This document shows, piece after piece, positions 1 to 8,032 of a stretch of DNA of 64,000 nt. Where the stretch lies: NCBI RefSeq assembly GCF_001512305.1, contig NZ_LNUT01000005.1:1399774-1463773 (forward strand), in the 5' to 3' direction. The position numbers were made by a program, and so were the translations under genes. The notes below the pieces were generated by a model. The model was given only the letters and a program-made list of their open reading frames with translations. It searched no databases and had not been told where the DNA came from. Each line of letters starts with the position of its first letter. Position 1 is the first letter of the stretch. This DNA comes from Arthrobacter sp. EPSL27 (lineage in GTDB: Bacteria > Actinomycetota > Actinomycetes > Actinomycetales > Micrococcaceae).

Positions 1-384
1 AGCGGTGACCGCAAAATCAGCACCCGGGTCAACAACGAAGGCGGCCGGCTGGCTGCGGAGCGGCTGTTCTCCGCCGCAGTCCCGCCCCAGGCCGTGGTCT
101 GCGGCAGCGACGAACTGGCCATCGGCGTCATGGAGTACGCCCTCGCCCAGGGGCTGAAGATCCCGGAGGACGTCGCCGTCGCCGGCTGCGACGGGCTCCC
201 GCACAGCCGCTCCGGGCTGATCAACCTGACCAGCATCGTCCAGCCGCAGCAGGAAATGGCCCACGAGGCCTTCGCGCTGCTGCTCAAACGCATTGAAGCC
301 CCCTCCGGCAGTTACAGCTCCAAAGTGTGCCGACACCGCCTCCATATCGGCCGGACCTGCGGCTGCACGCCGCCTTCCCGCTAA
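1..384 (+). CDS. LacI-family transcriptional regulator, C-terminal part
   Basis: Only the last 127 codons are present; the gene begins before the window. The reading frame is open from base 1 and includes VVCGSDELAIGVMEYALAQG and DVAVAGCDG, the usual end of the periplasmic-binding-like sensor domain of LacI regulators (a sugar or acid effector fold). The DNA-binding helix-turn-helix would lie upstream. It is followed on the same strand by an MFS carrier, SDR, keto-acid cleavage enzyme and glycerate kinase, so it is probably the local repressor of that operon. The effector cannot be inferred. Confidence 0.85.
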   Translation, partial: SGDRKISTRVNNEGGRLAAERLFSAAVPPQAVVCGSDELAIGVMEYALAQGLKIPEDVAVAGCDGLPHSRSGLINLTSIVQPQQEMAHEAFALLLKRIEAPSGSYSSKVCRHRLHIGRTCGCTPPSR

Positions 385-493
385 CCCCGCATACCGTCCC
401 ATTCCACCCGGCCAGCCACCCTGGCCCCTGCCCTGCTGCCCGGACTCCGGGCTGCCCACCACCCTCCTGACCACCAATTCAAGGACGAAGACC

Positions 494-1813
494 ATGTCAG
501 TTGTATCCGCACCAACGAAGATGCGCACACCCAGGGAAATTAACGGTGTGATCCTGCGCAAAGTCATGCCGCTGCTCATCGGCGCCTACATTATGGCGTT
601 CCTGGACCGCACCAACATCGGCATGGCCAAGGACCGGCTGGAGATCGACCTCGGCATCTCCGCCACGGCCTACGGCATCGGCGCCGGGCTGTTCTTCCTG
701 ACCTACGCGCTCTCCGAGATTCCGTCCAACCTGATCATGCACAAGGTGGGCGCCCGCTTCTGGATCATGCGGATCATGATCACGTGGGGCCTTATTTCCG
801 CCGGCATGGCCTTCGTGCAGGGCGAGTGGTCCTTCTACATCATGCGGATGCTGCTCGGCATCGCCGAGGCCGGGCTCTTTCCGGGTGTGATGTACTTCCT
901 GACCCAGTGGTTCGTGGTGAAGGACCGGGCCAAGGCCAACGGCATGTTCCTGCTGGGTGTCTCTATCGCCAACATCGTCGGCGCGCCCCTCGGCGGGCTG
1001 CTGCTGACCATGGACGGCCTGGGCGGCCTGCACGGCTGGCAGTGGATGTTCATCGTCGAGGGCCTGCCCGCGTGCCTCCTCGCCTACGTCGTCTGGAAGA
1101 AGCTCCCGGACCGGCCGACGCAGGCCTCGTTCCTCACCCCCGAAGAAGCCGCCGATCTGGAAGCCCGCATCGCCGCCGAGGAAAAGGCGGGCGCCGAGGC
1201 GTCCGGCAACCACCGCCTCCGCGACATCCTCCGGGACAAGCAGATCCTCCTCGTCGTCGGCATTTACTTCACCCACCAGATCGCCGTCTACGCCCTGTCC
1301 TACTTCCTGCCGTCCATCATCGGCACCTACGGCAAGCTCAACCCGTTGCAGATCGGCCTGCTGACGGCCATTCCGTGGATCTTCTCCGCCGCCGGCGCGC
1401 TGCTGATCCCCCGGTTCGCCACCGACGGCCGGCGCTCCCGCTTGCTGGTCACCGGGACCATGATCGGCATCGTCTCCGGCTTCGCCCTCGGCGCCGTCGG
1501 AGGCCCGGTCCTCGGCATGATCGGCTTCTGCCTCGCCGCGTTCAACTTCTTTGCGCTGCAGCCGATCCTCTTCACCTACCCTGCCACCCGCCTGACCGGC
1601 GCCGCCCTCGCCGGCGGGATCGCGTTCGTCAACACCATCGGTCTCTGCGGCGGCTTCCTCGGTCCGTACGTGATGGGCATGATGCAGGACGCCACCGGCT
1701 CCAAGCTCTCCGGGCTCTGGTTCATCGTCGGCATGTGCATTGTCGGCGCCCTGCTCTCCCTCATGCTCAAGCGCGGCGCGGAAAAGCCCGAGCTTGCCCC
1801 GGCCGCACACTAA
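494..1813 (+). CDS. MFS transporter, anion:cation symporter (ACS) type
   Basis: A 439-residue membrane carrier. The start is the ATG at 494, preceded by an AAGGACGAAG ribosome site; the frame is open further upstream but that part overlaps the LacI gene. The early FLDRTNIGMA motif after TM1 and the layout of about 12 segments with a charged central loop (near residues 205-240) are typical of the ACS family, which takes up organic anions such as tartrate, phthalate, galactonate or hydroxy acids by proton symport. As the first gene after the regulator, it is likely the uptake system for the acid degraded by the three following enzymes. The substrate is unknown. Confidence 0.85.
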   Translation: MSVVSAPTKMRTPREINGVILRKVMPLLIGAYIMAFLDRTNIGMAKDRLEIDLGISATAYGIGAGLFFLTYALSEIPSNLIMHKVGARFWIMRIMITWGLISAGMAFVQGEWSFYIMRMLLGIAEAGLFPGVMYFLTQWFVVKDRAKANGMFLLGVSIANIVGAPLGGLLLTMDGLGGLHGWQWMFIVEGLPACLLAYVVWKKLPDRPTQASFLTPEEAADLEARIAAEEKAGAEASGNHRLRDILRDKQILLVVGIYFTHQIAVYALSYFLPSIIGTYGKLNPLQIGLLTAIPWIFSAAGALLIPRFATDGRRSRLLVTGTMIGIVSGFALGAVGGPVLGMIGFCLAAFNFFALQPILFTYPATRLTGAALAGGIAFVNTIGLCGGFLGPYVMGMMQDATGSKLSGLWFIVGMCIVGALLSLMLKRGAEKPELAPAAH

Positions 1814-1899
1814 GCGCCAACACCGTCCGGCGTTCCTGCCGGCGCCCCGCCTCAGGCCGGCGCCGGCAGGAACGGCCCCCTAAACGCAAGGAAACTCTC

Positions 1900-2664
1900 A
1901 TGGACTTCAGCTCAAAAAGGGTGCTGGTCACCGCCGGCGCCAACGGCATCGGCCTGGCCATCGCCACCAAGTTCCAGACCCTCGGCGCCACCGTCTTCGT
2001 GACGGACATCGACCCGGACGCCGTCGAAAAGGCCCGGGTCAACGGCTTCGCGGCCGTCCTCAGCGACGTCTCCGACGAGGAACAGGTCCGCGACGTCATG
2101 GCGTCGGTGCAGGCGGAACTCGGCGGACTGGACATCCTGGTCAACAACGCCGGCATCGCCGGCCCCACCGGGCCCCTCGAATCGCTGGACGCCGCCGCGT
2201 GGAAGACCACCTTCGACGTCAATATCCACGGGCAGTTCTTCTGCATCAAGCACGCCCTGCCCATGCTGCGCCAGGGCCGGGACGCGTCGATCGTCAACCT
2301 GTCCTCCGCTGCCGGGCGGCTGGGCATGGCGGGCCGCAGCGCCTATTCGGCGTCGAAGTGGGCAGTGATCGGGCTGACCAAGACCCTCGCAATCGAACTC
2401 GGACCGGACCGGATCCGGGTGAACGCGATCTGCCCGGGCGCGGTCAACGGCCCCCGGATCGACGCCGTCATAGCCGCCAAGGCGCAGATGCTGGACCTTC
2501 CCGAAGACCGGGTGTCCGAGCTGTACCACAACCAGTCCTCGCTGGGACGGTTGATCGAGGCCGAGGACATCGCCAACATGGCCGCCTTCGCCGCGAGCGA
2601 CATGGCCCGCAATGTCAACGGCCAGGCCCTGGCCGTCGACGGAAACACCGAAAAACTTTACTGA
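1900..2664 (+). CDS. SDR-family NAD(P)-dependent oxidoreductase
   Basis: A 254-residue classical short-chain dehydrogenase. Visible signatures are the cofactor motif TAGANGIG (residues 11-18), the NNAG motif, and the catalytic SxnYxxxK element in SAYSASKW with an upstream serine in NLSSAAG. It starts at ATG 1900 after AAGGAAA. It probably oxidises a hydroxyl group on the imported hydroxy acid to give the beta-keto acid used by the next enzyme; this is an inference from gene order. The gene lies 86 bases after the MFS gene and 19 bases before the next. Confidence 0.85.
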   Translation: MDFSSKRVLVTAGANGIGLAIATKFQTLGATVFVTDIDPDAVEKARVNGFAAVLSDVSDEEQVRDVMASVQAELGGLDILVNNAGIAGPTGPLESLDAAAWKTTFDVNIHGQFFCIKHALPMLRQGRDASIVNLSSAAGRLGMAGRSAYSASKWAVIGLTKTLAIELGPDRIRVNAICPGAVNGPRIDAVIAAKAQMLDLPEDRVSELYHNQSSLGRLIEAEDIANMAAFAASDMARNVNGQALAVDGNTEKLY

Positions 2665-2683
2665 GTCCCGAAGGAGCGACCCC

Positions 2684-3616
2684 ATGGCTGCTGCACGCAA
2701 AGTCATCATCACCAGCGCCGTCACCGGCGCCATCCACACACCGTCCATGTCCCCGTACCTTCCGGTCTCCCCGGACGAGATCGCCGACGCCGCGATCGGC
2801 GCCGCCGAGGCGGGCGCCGCGATTGTGCACATGCACGCCCGCGACCCCAAGGACGGCCGGCCGTCGCAGGACCCGGAGCATTTCGCCCCGATCCTGGACA
2901 AGCTCAAGCGCAACACCGACGCGGTCATCAACATCACTACCGGCGGCTCGCCGCACATGAGCGTCGAAGAACGCATGCAACCCGCGGCCCTGTTCAAGCC
3001 GGAACTCGCGTCCCTCAACATGGGGTCGATGAACTTCGGTCTCTACCCGATGCTGGACCGCTTCACCGAGTTCGGCCACGAGTGGGAACGGGAAGGCCTG
3101 GAAAAGAGCCGCGACCTGGTCTTCAAGAACACTTTCCAAGACATCGAGACCATCCTGGGGATCGGCAGCGCGAACGGCACCCGCTTCGAGTTCGAGTGCT
3201 ACGACATCTCGCACCTGAACAACCTGGCGCATTTCCACTCCCGCGGCCTGGCCCGGGGCCCGCTGTTCGTCCAGTCCGTCTTCGGCCTGCTCGGCGGGAT
3301 CGGCGCGCACCCGGAGGACCTGCTGCACATGCGCCGCACGGCCGACAGGCTCTTCGGTGACGACTACGAATGGTCCATCCTGGGCGCCGGCAAGAACCAG
3401 ATGCCGCTGGCCACCATCGGCGCGGCCATGGGCTCGCACGTCAGGGTCGGCCTGGAGGACTCGCTGTGGATCGGCCCCGGGCAGCTGGCCAAGTCCAACG
3501 CCGAACAGGTCTCCCGGATCCGGACCATCCTCGAGGCCCTCAACTTCGAGGTTGCCACCCCGGATGAGGCCCGCGCTATGCTGCAGCTCAAGGGCCGCGA
3601 TCAGGTCGGTTTCTGA
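2684..3616 (+). CDS. Beta-keto acid cleavage enzyme (BKACE, DUF849 family)
   Basis: A 310-residue protein of the 3-keto-5-aminohexanoate cleavage (Kce) family. Members are zinc enzymes that condense a beta-keto acid with acetyl-CoA to give a CoA ester and acetoacetate. The zinc-binding HMHARD motif is visible near residue 46, and the TTGGSPHM loop and a conserved glutamate in GLEDSLWI are also present. The start is ATG 2684 with a clear AAGGAG site at 2671; an in-frame ATG at 2612 lies inside the SDR gene. The family covers many substrates, and a glycerate kinase as partner is not the classical lysine-fermentation setting, so the keto acid is unknown. Confidence 0.88.
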   Translation: MAAARKVIITSAVTGAIHTPSMSPYLPVSPDEIADAAIGAAEAGAAIVHMHARDPKDGRPSQDPEHFAPILDKLKRNTDAVINITTGGSPHMSVEERMQPAALFKPELASLNMGSMNFGLYPMLDRFTEFGHEWEREGLEKSRDLVFKNTFQDIETILGIGSANGTRFEFECYDISHLNNLAHFHSRGLARGPLFVQSVFGLLGGIGAHPEDLLHMRRTADRLFGDDYEWSILGAGKNQMPLATIGAAMGSHVRVGLEDSLWIGPGQLAKSNAEQVSRIRTILEALNFEVATPDEARAMLQLKGRDQVGF

Positions 3617-3619
3617 GCC

Positions 3620-4621
3620 GTGAGCATCCTGGTGGCCCCGGACAGCTTCAAGGGGACGTACACCGCCGTCGAGGTATCCCGCCATATCGGCGCCGGTATC
3701 CGCGCCGCCGGGGGTGCGTTCACGGAGCTGCCCGTGGCCGACGGCGGCGAGGGGACCTTTGAGGTGCTGGTCCGGGGACTCGGCGCCCGGCGCGTCGGCT
3801 TGGACACTGTAGGGCCATGGGGCGACGGTGTCGCGGCGGAGATCGGCCTGACGGCGGACGGCACCGCCGTCGTCGAGCTGGCCGCCGCGAGCGGGCTGAA
3901 CCTGCCCACTGCCCAGCGGCGGGATCCGGTCATGGCCAGCACCCGCGGCACCGGTGTGCTGATGGCGGAGGCCGCCCGGCTGGGCGCCCGCCGGATCCTG
4001 GTGGCGTGCGGCGGGTCCGCAACCACCGACGGCGGTTCAGGCGCTATCGCCGCGATCGATGAACTTGGCGGGCTGCGGGGCGCCGACGTTGTGGTGCTGA
4101 GCGACGTCACCACCCGCTTCGGCGACGCCGCGCGGGTGTTCGGCCTGCAAAAGGGCGCCGGGCCAGCCGCCGTCGAACAGCTGACATGCCGGCTGGAGCA
4201 GCAGGCCCGGGACTTCCTGCGCGACCACGGCCGGGACCCCCGCGCCGTGGACCGCACCGGGGCCGCCGGAGGATTCTCCGGCGGCATGTGGGCGCGTTAC
4301 GGGGCGGAACTGGTCTCCGGCGCCGACTACGTGCTGGACCTGCTGGACTTTGACGCCCACGTCGCAGGCTGCAGCGCGGTGGTGGTCGGCGAGGGCCGCC
4401 TGGACTCCCAGACCGGGCAGGGCAAGATCATCGACGCCATCCTGGCCAGGTCCGGCACCCGGCCTGTGTACGCCGTCGTCGGCTCCGTCCATGAGGACCT
4501 GGGCGACTACGCCGGGAACTTCGCCGGCGTGATCGTGGCCGGGGACCCGGACGCAATGTCGCGCGCCGGTGCAGCGATCGCCGGAGCGTGCCACACCACC
4601 ACGGGACATGCCCTCCGCTAG
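3620..4621 (+). CDS. Glycerate kinase family protein
   Basis: A 333-residue kinase of the GarK/GlxK family, which phosphorylates D-glycerate to phosphoglycerate with ATP. Key elements are APDSFKGT at the N-terminus, PVADGGEGT, and the ACGGSATTDGGSG glycine-rich loop. It is shorter than the usual 370-380 residues and its central region (VVVLSDVTTRFGDAARVFGLQKGAG) varies slightly from the common CDVTNPL form. It starts at GTG 3620, three bases after the BKACE stop, so translation is probably coupled. The final codons overlap the first copy of the GGACATG repeat described below, which may have altered the C-terminus. Confidence 0.85.
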   Translation: MSILVAPDSFKGTYTAVEVSRHIGAGIRAAGGAFTELPVADGGEGTFEVLVRGLGARRVGLDTVGPWGDGVAAEIGLTADGTAVVELAAASGLNLPTAQRRDPVMASTRGTGVLMAEAARLGARRILVACGGSATTDGGSGAIAAIDELGGLRGADVVVLSDVTTRFGDAARVFGLQKGAGPAAVEQLTCRLEQQARDFLRDHGRDPRAVDRTGAAGGFSGGMWARYGAELVSGADYVLDLLDFDAHVAGCSAVVVGEGRLDSQTGQGKIIDAILARSGTRPVYAVVGSVHEDLGDYAGNFAGVIVAGDPDAMSRAGAAIAGACHTTTGHALR

Positions 4622-4787
4622 CCGTCAGCGCCGGACATGCCACCCGGGACATGCTCTCCGGCAGCCGCCGCCACTGGACATGCCCTCCCCTCGTGCAGCC
4701 CCACCGCGGGACATGCCCTCCGCTGGCCCCAGCCACCGGACATAATGCCAATATGTCCGGTGGCCGCGGGCAAAGCTGGGCATGTCC
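4604..4787. repeat. GGACATG short-repeat cluster
   Basis: GGACATG occurs exactly at 4604, 4633, 4647, 4676 and 4709, and as GGACATA at 4738, with steps of 29, 14, 29, 33 and 29 bases. Longer shared context is GGGACATGCCCTCCGCT at 4603 and 4708. The inverse form CATGTCC follows at 4781. The cluster begins inside the 3' end of the glycerate kinase gene and ends beside the GMC remnant. No coding potential is evident. Confidence 0.7.
4732..4764. repeat. Perfect 12-bp inverted repeat within the GGACATG cluster
   Basis: The arms GCCACCGGACAT (4732-4743) and ATGTCCGGTGGC (4753-4764) are exact reverse complements around a 9-base spacer. It may form a transcript hairpin downstream of the glycerate kinase operon or be the core of the repeat family. 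There is no T-run after it, so it is not a classical terminator. Confidence 0.7.
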
Positions 4788-4794
4788 GCGCGGG

Positions 4795-5085
4795 TTAGGC
4801 CCCGCGGGCCTCCCGGACCAGCTCGGCGCACCGCTCGCCGATCATCATGGTGGTGATGTTCGGGTTGACGGTGGTCAGCTCCGGCATGACCGAGGCGTCG
4901 GCCACCCGCAGTCCGCTGACGCCCTTGACCCGCAGTTCGGGGTCCAGCGGCGACATCCGGTCCTCGGCGGAGCCCATCCGCACCGTGCCGGCCGGGTGGT
5001 ACACCGTGTTGTGGGTCTTGCGGATGTAGTCGGCGATCTGCTCGTCGGCCTGGATGGCCCGCCGGGGTCCGCCCGCATTAAACCC
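4795..5085 (-). pseudogene. GMC oxidoreductase (choline dehydrogenase type), C-terminal remnant
   Basis: On the minus strand about 95 codons encode the C-terminal end of a GMC flavoprotein: YHPAGTVRMG, LRVKGVSGLRVADASVMPEL and NPNITTMMIGERCAEL, ending at a TAA (4797-4795). The YHPAGT motif holds the conserved active-site histidine of the family. The other 400 or more residues and any start are missing. The homology stops next to a 15-bp hairpin at 5088-5122, and the frame then runs antisense to the AhpD-like gene. It is therefore a truncated, non-functional relic. Confidence 0.85.
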
Positions 5086-5087
5086 GT

Positions 5088-5122
5088 CCGGCGGTCGGCT
5101 CCCCCAAGGAGCCGACCGCCGG
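5088..5122. terminator. Perfect 15-bp hairpin
   Basis: Arms CCGGCGGTCGGCTCC (5088-5102) and GGAGCCGACCGCCGG (5108-5122) pair perfectly around a 5-base loop. There is no U-tract on either side. It could be an actinobacterial terminator or the edge of the element that truncated the GMC gene, whose homology ends just beside it. Confidence 0.6.
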
Positions 5123-5211
5123 ATGTGGGGTGCCGGTCCGGTGTCTGCGGACCAGCTCCGTTGAGCGGCCGGGGGACCGCTCCTGCAGGGAATTTCGCTG
5201 TTCATGCATCT

Positions 5212-5237
5212 TGTCACACGTGTGACAGATTTGTCAC
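5212..5237. promoter_or_regulatory. Operator-like TGTCAC palindrome array
   Basis: TGTCACACGTGTGACA (5212-5227) is a perfect 16-bp palindrome. Its right half also pairs with a third TGTCAC (5232-5237) as GTGACA-GATT-TGTCAC. The array lies 40-65 bases before the AhpD-like gene and upstream of a possible -10 TAGGCT (5263-5268). It is probably a dimeric repressor or activator site; the binding protein is unknown. Confidence 0.6.
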
Positions 5238-5275
5238 GCAGGGTTTCCGGCGTTTCCGTGGGTAGGCTGTGGAGC

Positions 5276-5806
5276 ATGGATGAGACGACGGCAGCGCAGC
5301 CCCACACCACCCGGTCCGTGTTCCTTGACAAGGCCCATCCGGCCGCCTGGCGCGCCCTCAACGGGCTCGGCCTGAAAGCCAAGGAGGCCGCGGATGAAGC
5401 AGGCCTGGACCAGACCCTGATCGAGCTGCTGAACGTCCGCATCTCGCAGATCAACGGCTGCGCCTACTGCCTGGACCTCCACGTGGGCGACGCCGTGAAA
5501 AACGGCGAGACCGCCCAGCGCCTGGCCGTCCTTCCCGCCTGGCGGGACACCGGACTCTTCACCGAAAAGGAAGCCGCCGCCCTGACCCTGGCCGAAGCGA
5601 TCACCAACATCTCCGACGCCGCCGCCCGGGAACACGAAGGCCGCCTGGCCCGCAAGCACCTCAACGACGCCGAGTTCGCCGCGGTCAGCTGGCTCGCCAT
5701 CGCCATGAACGCCTTCAACCGGGTGTCAATCGTCAGCCAGCACCCGGTGCGCCGGAAGGCCGCCGCCACCGGGCAGGCAGACCCCGCCGGCGCCGGCAAA
5801 GACTAG
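5276..5806 (+). CDS. Carboxymuconolactone decarboxylase / AhpD-like protein
   Basis: A 176-residue protein of the CMD/AhpD fold. The GCAYCLDLH segment (about residues 61-69) carries the CxxC-x3-H redox motif of AhpD-like disulfide reductases, which act in peroxide or alkylhydroperoxide defence, so a redox role is more likely than lactone decarboxylation. ATG 5276 was chosen; longer in-frame starts run into the palindromic operator. A TAGGCT -10-like box ends 7 bases before the ATG, so the mRNA may be leaderless. It stands alone between the GMC relic and a convergent reductase gene. Confidence 0.82.
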   Translation: MDETTAAQPHTTRSVFLDKAHPAAWRALNGLGLKAKEAADEAGLDQTLIELLNVRISQINGCAYCLDLHVGDAVKNGETAQRLAVLPAWRDTGLFTEKEAAALTLAEAITNISDAAAREHEGRLARKHLNDAEFAAVSWLAIAMNAFNRVSIVSQHPVRRKAAATGQADPAGAGKD

Positions 5807-5831
5807 CCCCGGGCTACGGGATCAGCCGGCG

Positions 5832-6917
5832 CTAGGGGATCAGCCGGTCGGCCCGGAAGCGGTCGAAGAGCTCCGTGAAGGAGTCCAGCGTCCGGCGGTA
5901 CCCGGTGAACCCGGCCAGCCGGCTCTTGGACATGTCGGCCAGCACCTCGATGTTGCGCCCCAGGTCGCCGTCGGTGTGCCACCACGAGGAGACGCGGGAC
6001 AGATCCGGCTCGGCCAGCCCGTGCCGGCCGGCCAGCCCGGCCCACGTTGCTTCCATGTCCTTCATCTGCTCTTCCAGCGGCTGGGGCGCGCCCTCGAAAC
6101 CGACCGGCTCGACGCCGAAGTAGGCCGCCAGCCGCGGCCACATCCAGCGCCAGCGGAACACATCCCCGTTGACAATGTTGTAGGCCTGGTTGCCCGCACC
6201 CTCCGCGGTGGCCGCCCAGAGCATGTGTTCCGCCAGCAGCCCGCTGTCCGTCATGTCGGTGAGGGAGTTCCACTGCGTCTCCGAGCCGGGGAAGATAAAC
6301 GGCCGGTCCAGTTCCTTGCAGAGTGAGGCCTGGACGGCGAGCGTGAGGCCCATGTTCATGGCGTTGCCCACCGCATGGCCGATCACCGTGTGGGCGCGGT
6401 GCACCGACCAGGTGAAGCCCTGCCGCTCCGCCGCGGCCCACAGTTCGTCTTCCTGCGCATAGTAGAAGTTCGGCGCGGGCAGCCGCGGCTCCTCCTCGTG
6501 GAAAGGGGTGTCCGGCATTTCCCCGGCGGCATAGGCCTCGAACGGGCCCAAATAGTGCTTCAGCCCGGTCATCAGCGCGACGTGTTCCACCGGGCTGCCG
6601 CGCAGCGCGCCGAGCAGGTTCCGCAGCATTGCCGCGTTGACCTCGATGTTGTCCCGCTCCGTCGCCTGCCGTGACCAGGCAGTGAAGAACACGTGTGTGG
6701 GGTTCTCCCCCGCCAGCGCAGCCGCCAGGCTCTCCGGCGAGCCAAGGTCCGCGCTGAGCGGCCGCACCCCGGGACGGGCGGCGCCGCCGCCGCGGGACAT
6801 GGCCAGCACGTCCCATCCGGCGCCGGAGAGGAGGTCCACCAGGGCGGAACCGGCGATGCCGCTTGCTCCCACCACCAAGGCGGTGCGTCGCTGGACGTGG
6901 GCTGACTGGAACTGCAC
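5832..6917 (-). CDS. PRISE-like SDR (progesterone 5beta-reductase/iridoid synthase family)
   Basis: A 361-residue extended SDR. The cofactor motif VVGASGIAGSAL is near residue 15. The family-specific catalytic residues are visible: lysine in MTGLKHYLGPFE and tyrosine in NFYYAQEDEL, plus HRAHTVIGHAVGNAMN and the late WWHTDGDLGR block. In plants these enzymes reduce the double bond of enones with NADPH; bacterial members are little studied. It is a single gene converging on the AhpD-like gene, and the start is ATG 6917 after AGGATC. The substrate is unknown, possibly an alpha,beta-unsaturated ketone or aldehyde. Confidence 0.8.
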   Translation of the reverse strand: MQFQSAHVQRRTALVVGASGIAGSALVDLLSGAGWDVLAMSRGGGAARPGVRPLSADLGSPESLAAALAGENPTHVFFTAWSRQATERDNIEVNAAMLRNLLGALRGSPVEHVALMTGLKHYLGPFEAYAAGEMPDTPFHEEEPRLPAPNFYYAQEDELWAAAERQGFTWSVHRAHTVIGHAVGNAMNMGLTLAVQASLCKELDRPFIFPGSETQWNSLTDMTDSGLLAEHMLWAATAEGAGNQAYNIVNGDVFRWRWMWPRLAAYFGVEPVGFEGAPQPLEEQMKDMEATWAGLAGRHGLAEPDLSRVSSWWHTDGDLGRNIEVLADMSKSRLAGFTGYRRTLDSFTELFDRFRADRLIP

Positions 6918-6982
6918 GGAAGATCCTCCTGGCTGGGGGGGGCGGGTTCCCTTCCACCCTACGGCCCCGGCCGCATCCGCCC

Positions 6983-8032
6983 CTACGCGGGATAGATGGA
7001 TACCGCTGCGGCCTTGACCACGAAGTAGACCTCAAGGCCGGGAGCCAGGCCAAGGTCCGCGGAGGCTGCCGGGGTGACATCGGCGGACAGCTCGCCGGCT
7101 CGGACGCGGATCTGGTCGCCGTGCGGCTCCAGGTCCGTGACCGTGACACGGAACGAGTTCCGCGGGCTGCCGTGCGCCTCGTCCAGGAACACGGACACGG
7201 CCGACGGCGGGAATGCGGCCACCCCGGCCTGCCCGGGCGCCAGGGGGTCGTCGTGCTGGCCGGCGAAATCGAGCCCGTCGCCGGACCGGAGGCCGCCTGC
7301 CGTGACAGTGCCCGGCACCAGGTTCAGCCCGGCCAGGCCTGCGGCGAAGCGGCTTCGCGGCCGCCGGAGAACGTCCCGGGTGGGCCCGTCCTCGGTGATC
7401 CGGCCCTCCTCCAGCACAATCACCCGGTCCGCCAGCATGTACGCGTCCAGGACGTCGTGGGTGACAATCACGGCCCGCCGCCCGGCCAGCACCCTCTTGA
7501 GCAGGCGCCGCAGCAGCGGCGCCGCGTGGATGTCCAGCGCGGACAACGGCTCGTCCAGCAGCAGCACGTCCGGATCCACCGCCAGCGCCCGGGCGGCCGC
7601 CACACGCTGCGCCTGCCCGCCGGAGAGCTCCCCGGGCCTGCGTCCGGCGAGCTCTCCGGCGTCGACCTCCGCCAGCCAGTGCCGGGCCCGGTCCCGGGCT
7701 TCCTTCCGGGGCACGCCTGCACTCCGGGGCCCGAAGGCGACATTTTCCAGGACGCTCAGGTGCGGGAACAGCAGCGGATCCTGGGCCAGCAGGGCGGTAC
7801 CGCGGCGGTGCGGTGCGGTCCACGTGTGCATGCCGGCGCCAAGCTCGAACAGTACGCGGCCGTCCACCTCGGCACGGCCGCTGTCCGGCCGGACCAGCCC
7901 GGCGATCACCGAAAGCAGGGTGGATTTGCCCGCCCCGTTGGGTCCCAGCACCGCAACTGTCTCGCCCGGCTCGAGGCTGAGCGAGACCTCGAAGCGGCGG
8001 GCGGCCAGGACGGCGTCGAGAGTGAACGTCAT
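6983..8032 (-). CDS. modC: Molybdate ABC transporter ATP-binding protein ModC
   Basis: A 349-residue ATPase. It has Walker A GPNGAGKST (residues 30-38), Q-loop LLAQDPLLFPHLSV, signature LSGGQAQR, Walker B VLLLDEPLSALD and switch histidine VTHD. The C-terminal 120 residues resemble the TOBE/mop molybdate-sensing domain (VTVTDLEPHGDQIRVRAGEL). It energises molybdate import with ModB and ModA. The ATG at 8032 overlaps the modB stop as ATGA, so the two are translationally coupled. It is the last gene of the operon. Confidence 0.93.
   Translation of the reverse strand: MTFTLDAVLAARRFEVSLSLEPGETVAVLGPNGAGKSTLLSVIAGLVRPDSGRAEVDGRVLFELGAGMHTWTAPHRRGTALLAQDPLLFPHLSVLENVAFGPRSAGVPRKEARDRARHWLAEVDAGELAGRRPGELSGGQAQRVAAARALAVDPDVLLLDEPLSALDIHAAPLLRRLLKRVLAGRRAVIVTHDVLDAYMLADRVIVLEEGRITEDGPTRDVLRRPRSRFAAGLAGLNLVPGTVTAGGLRSGDGLDFAGQHDDPLAPGQAGVAAFPPSAVSVFLDEAHGSPRNSFRVTVTDLEPHGDQIRVRAGELSADVTPAASADLGLAPGLEVYFVVKAAAVSIYPA

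Noticed and set aside
5100..5454. Minus-strand extension of the GMC remnant as an intact gene
   Set aside because: Beyond about 5085 the frame is antisense to the AhpD-like gene and has no GMC motif.
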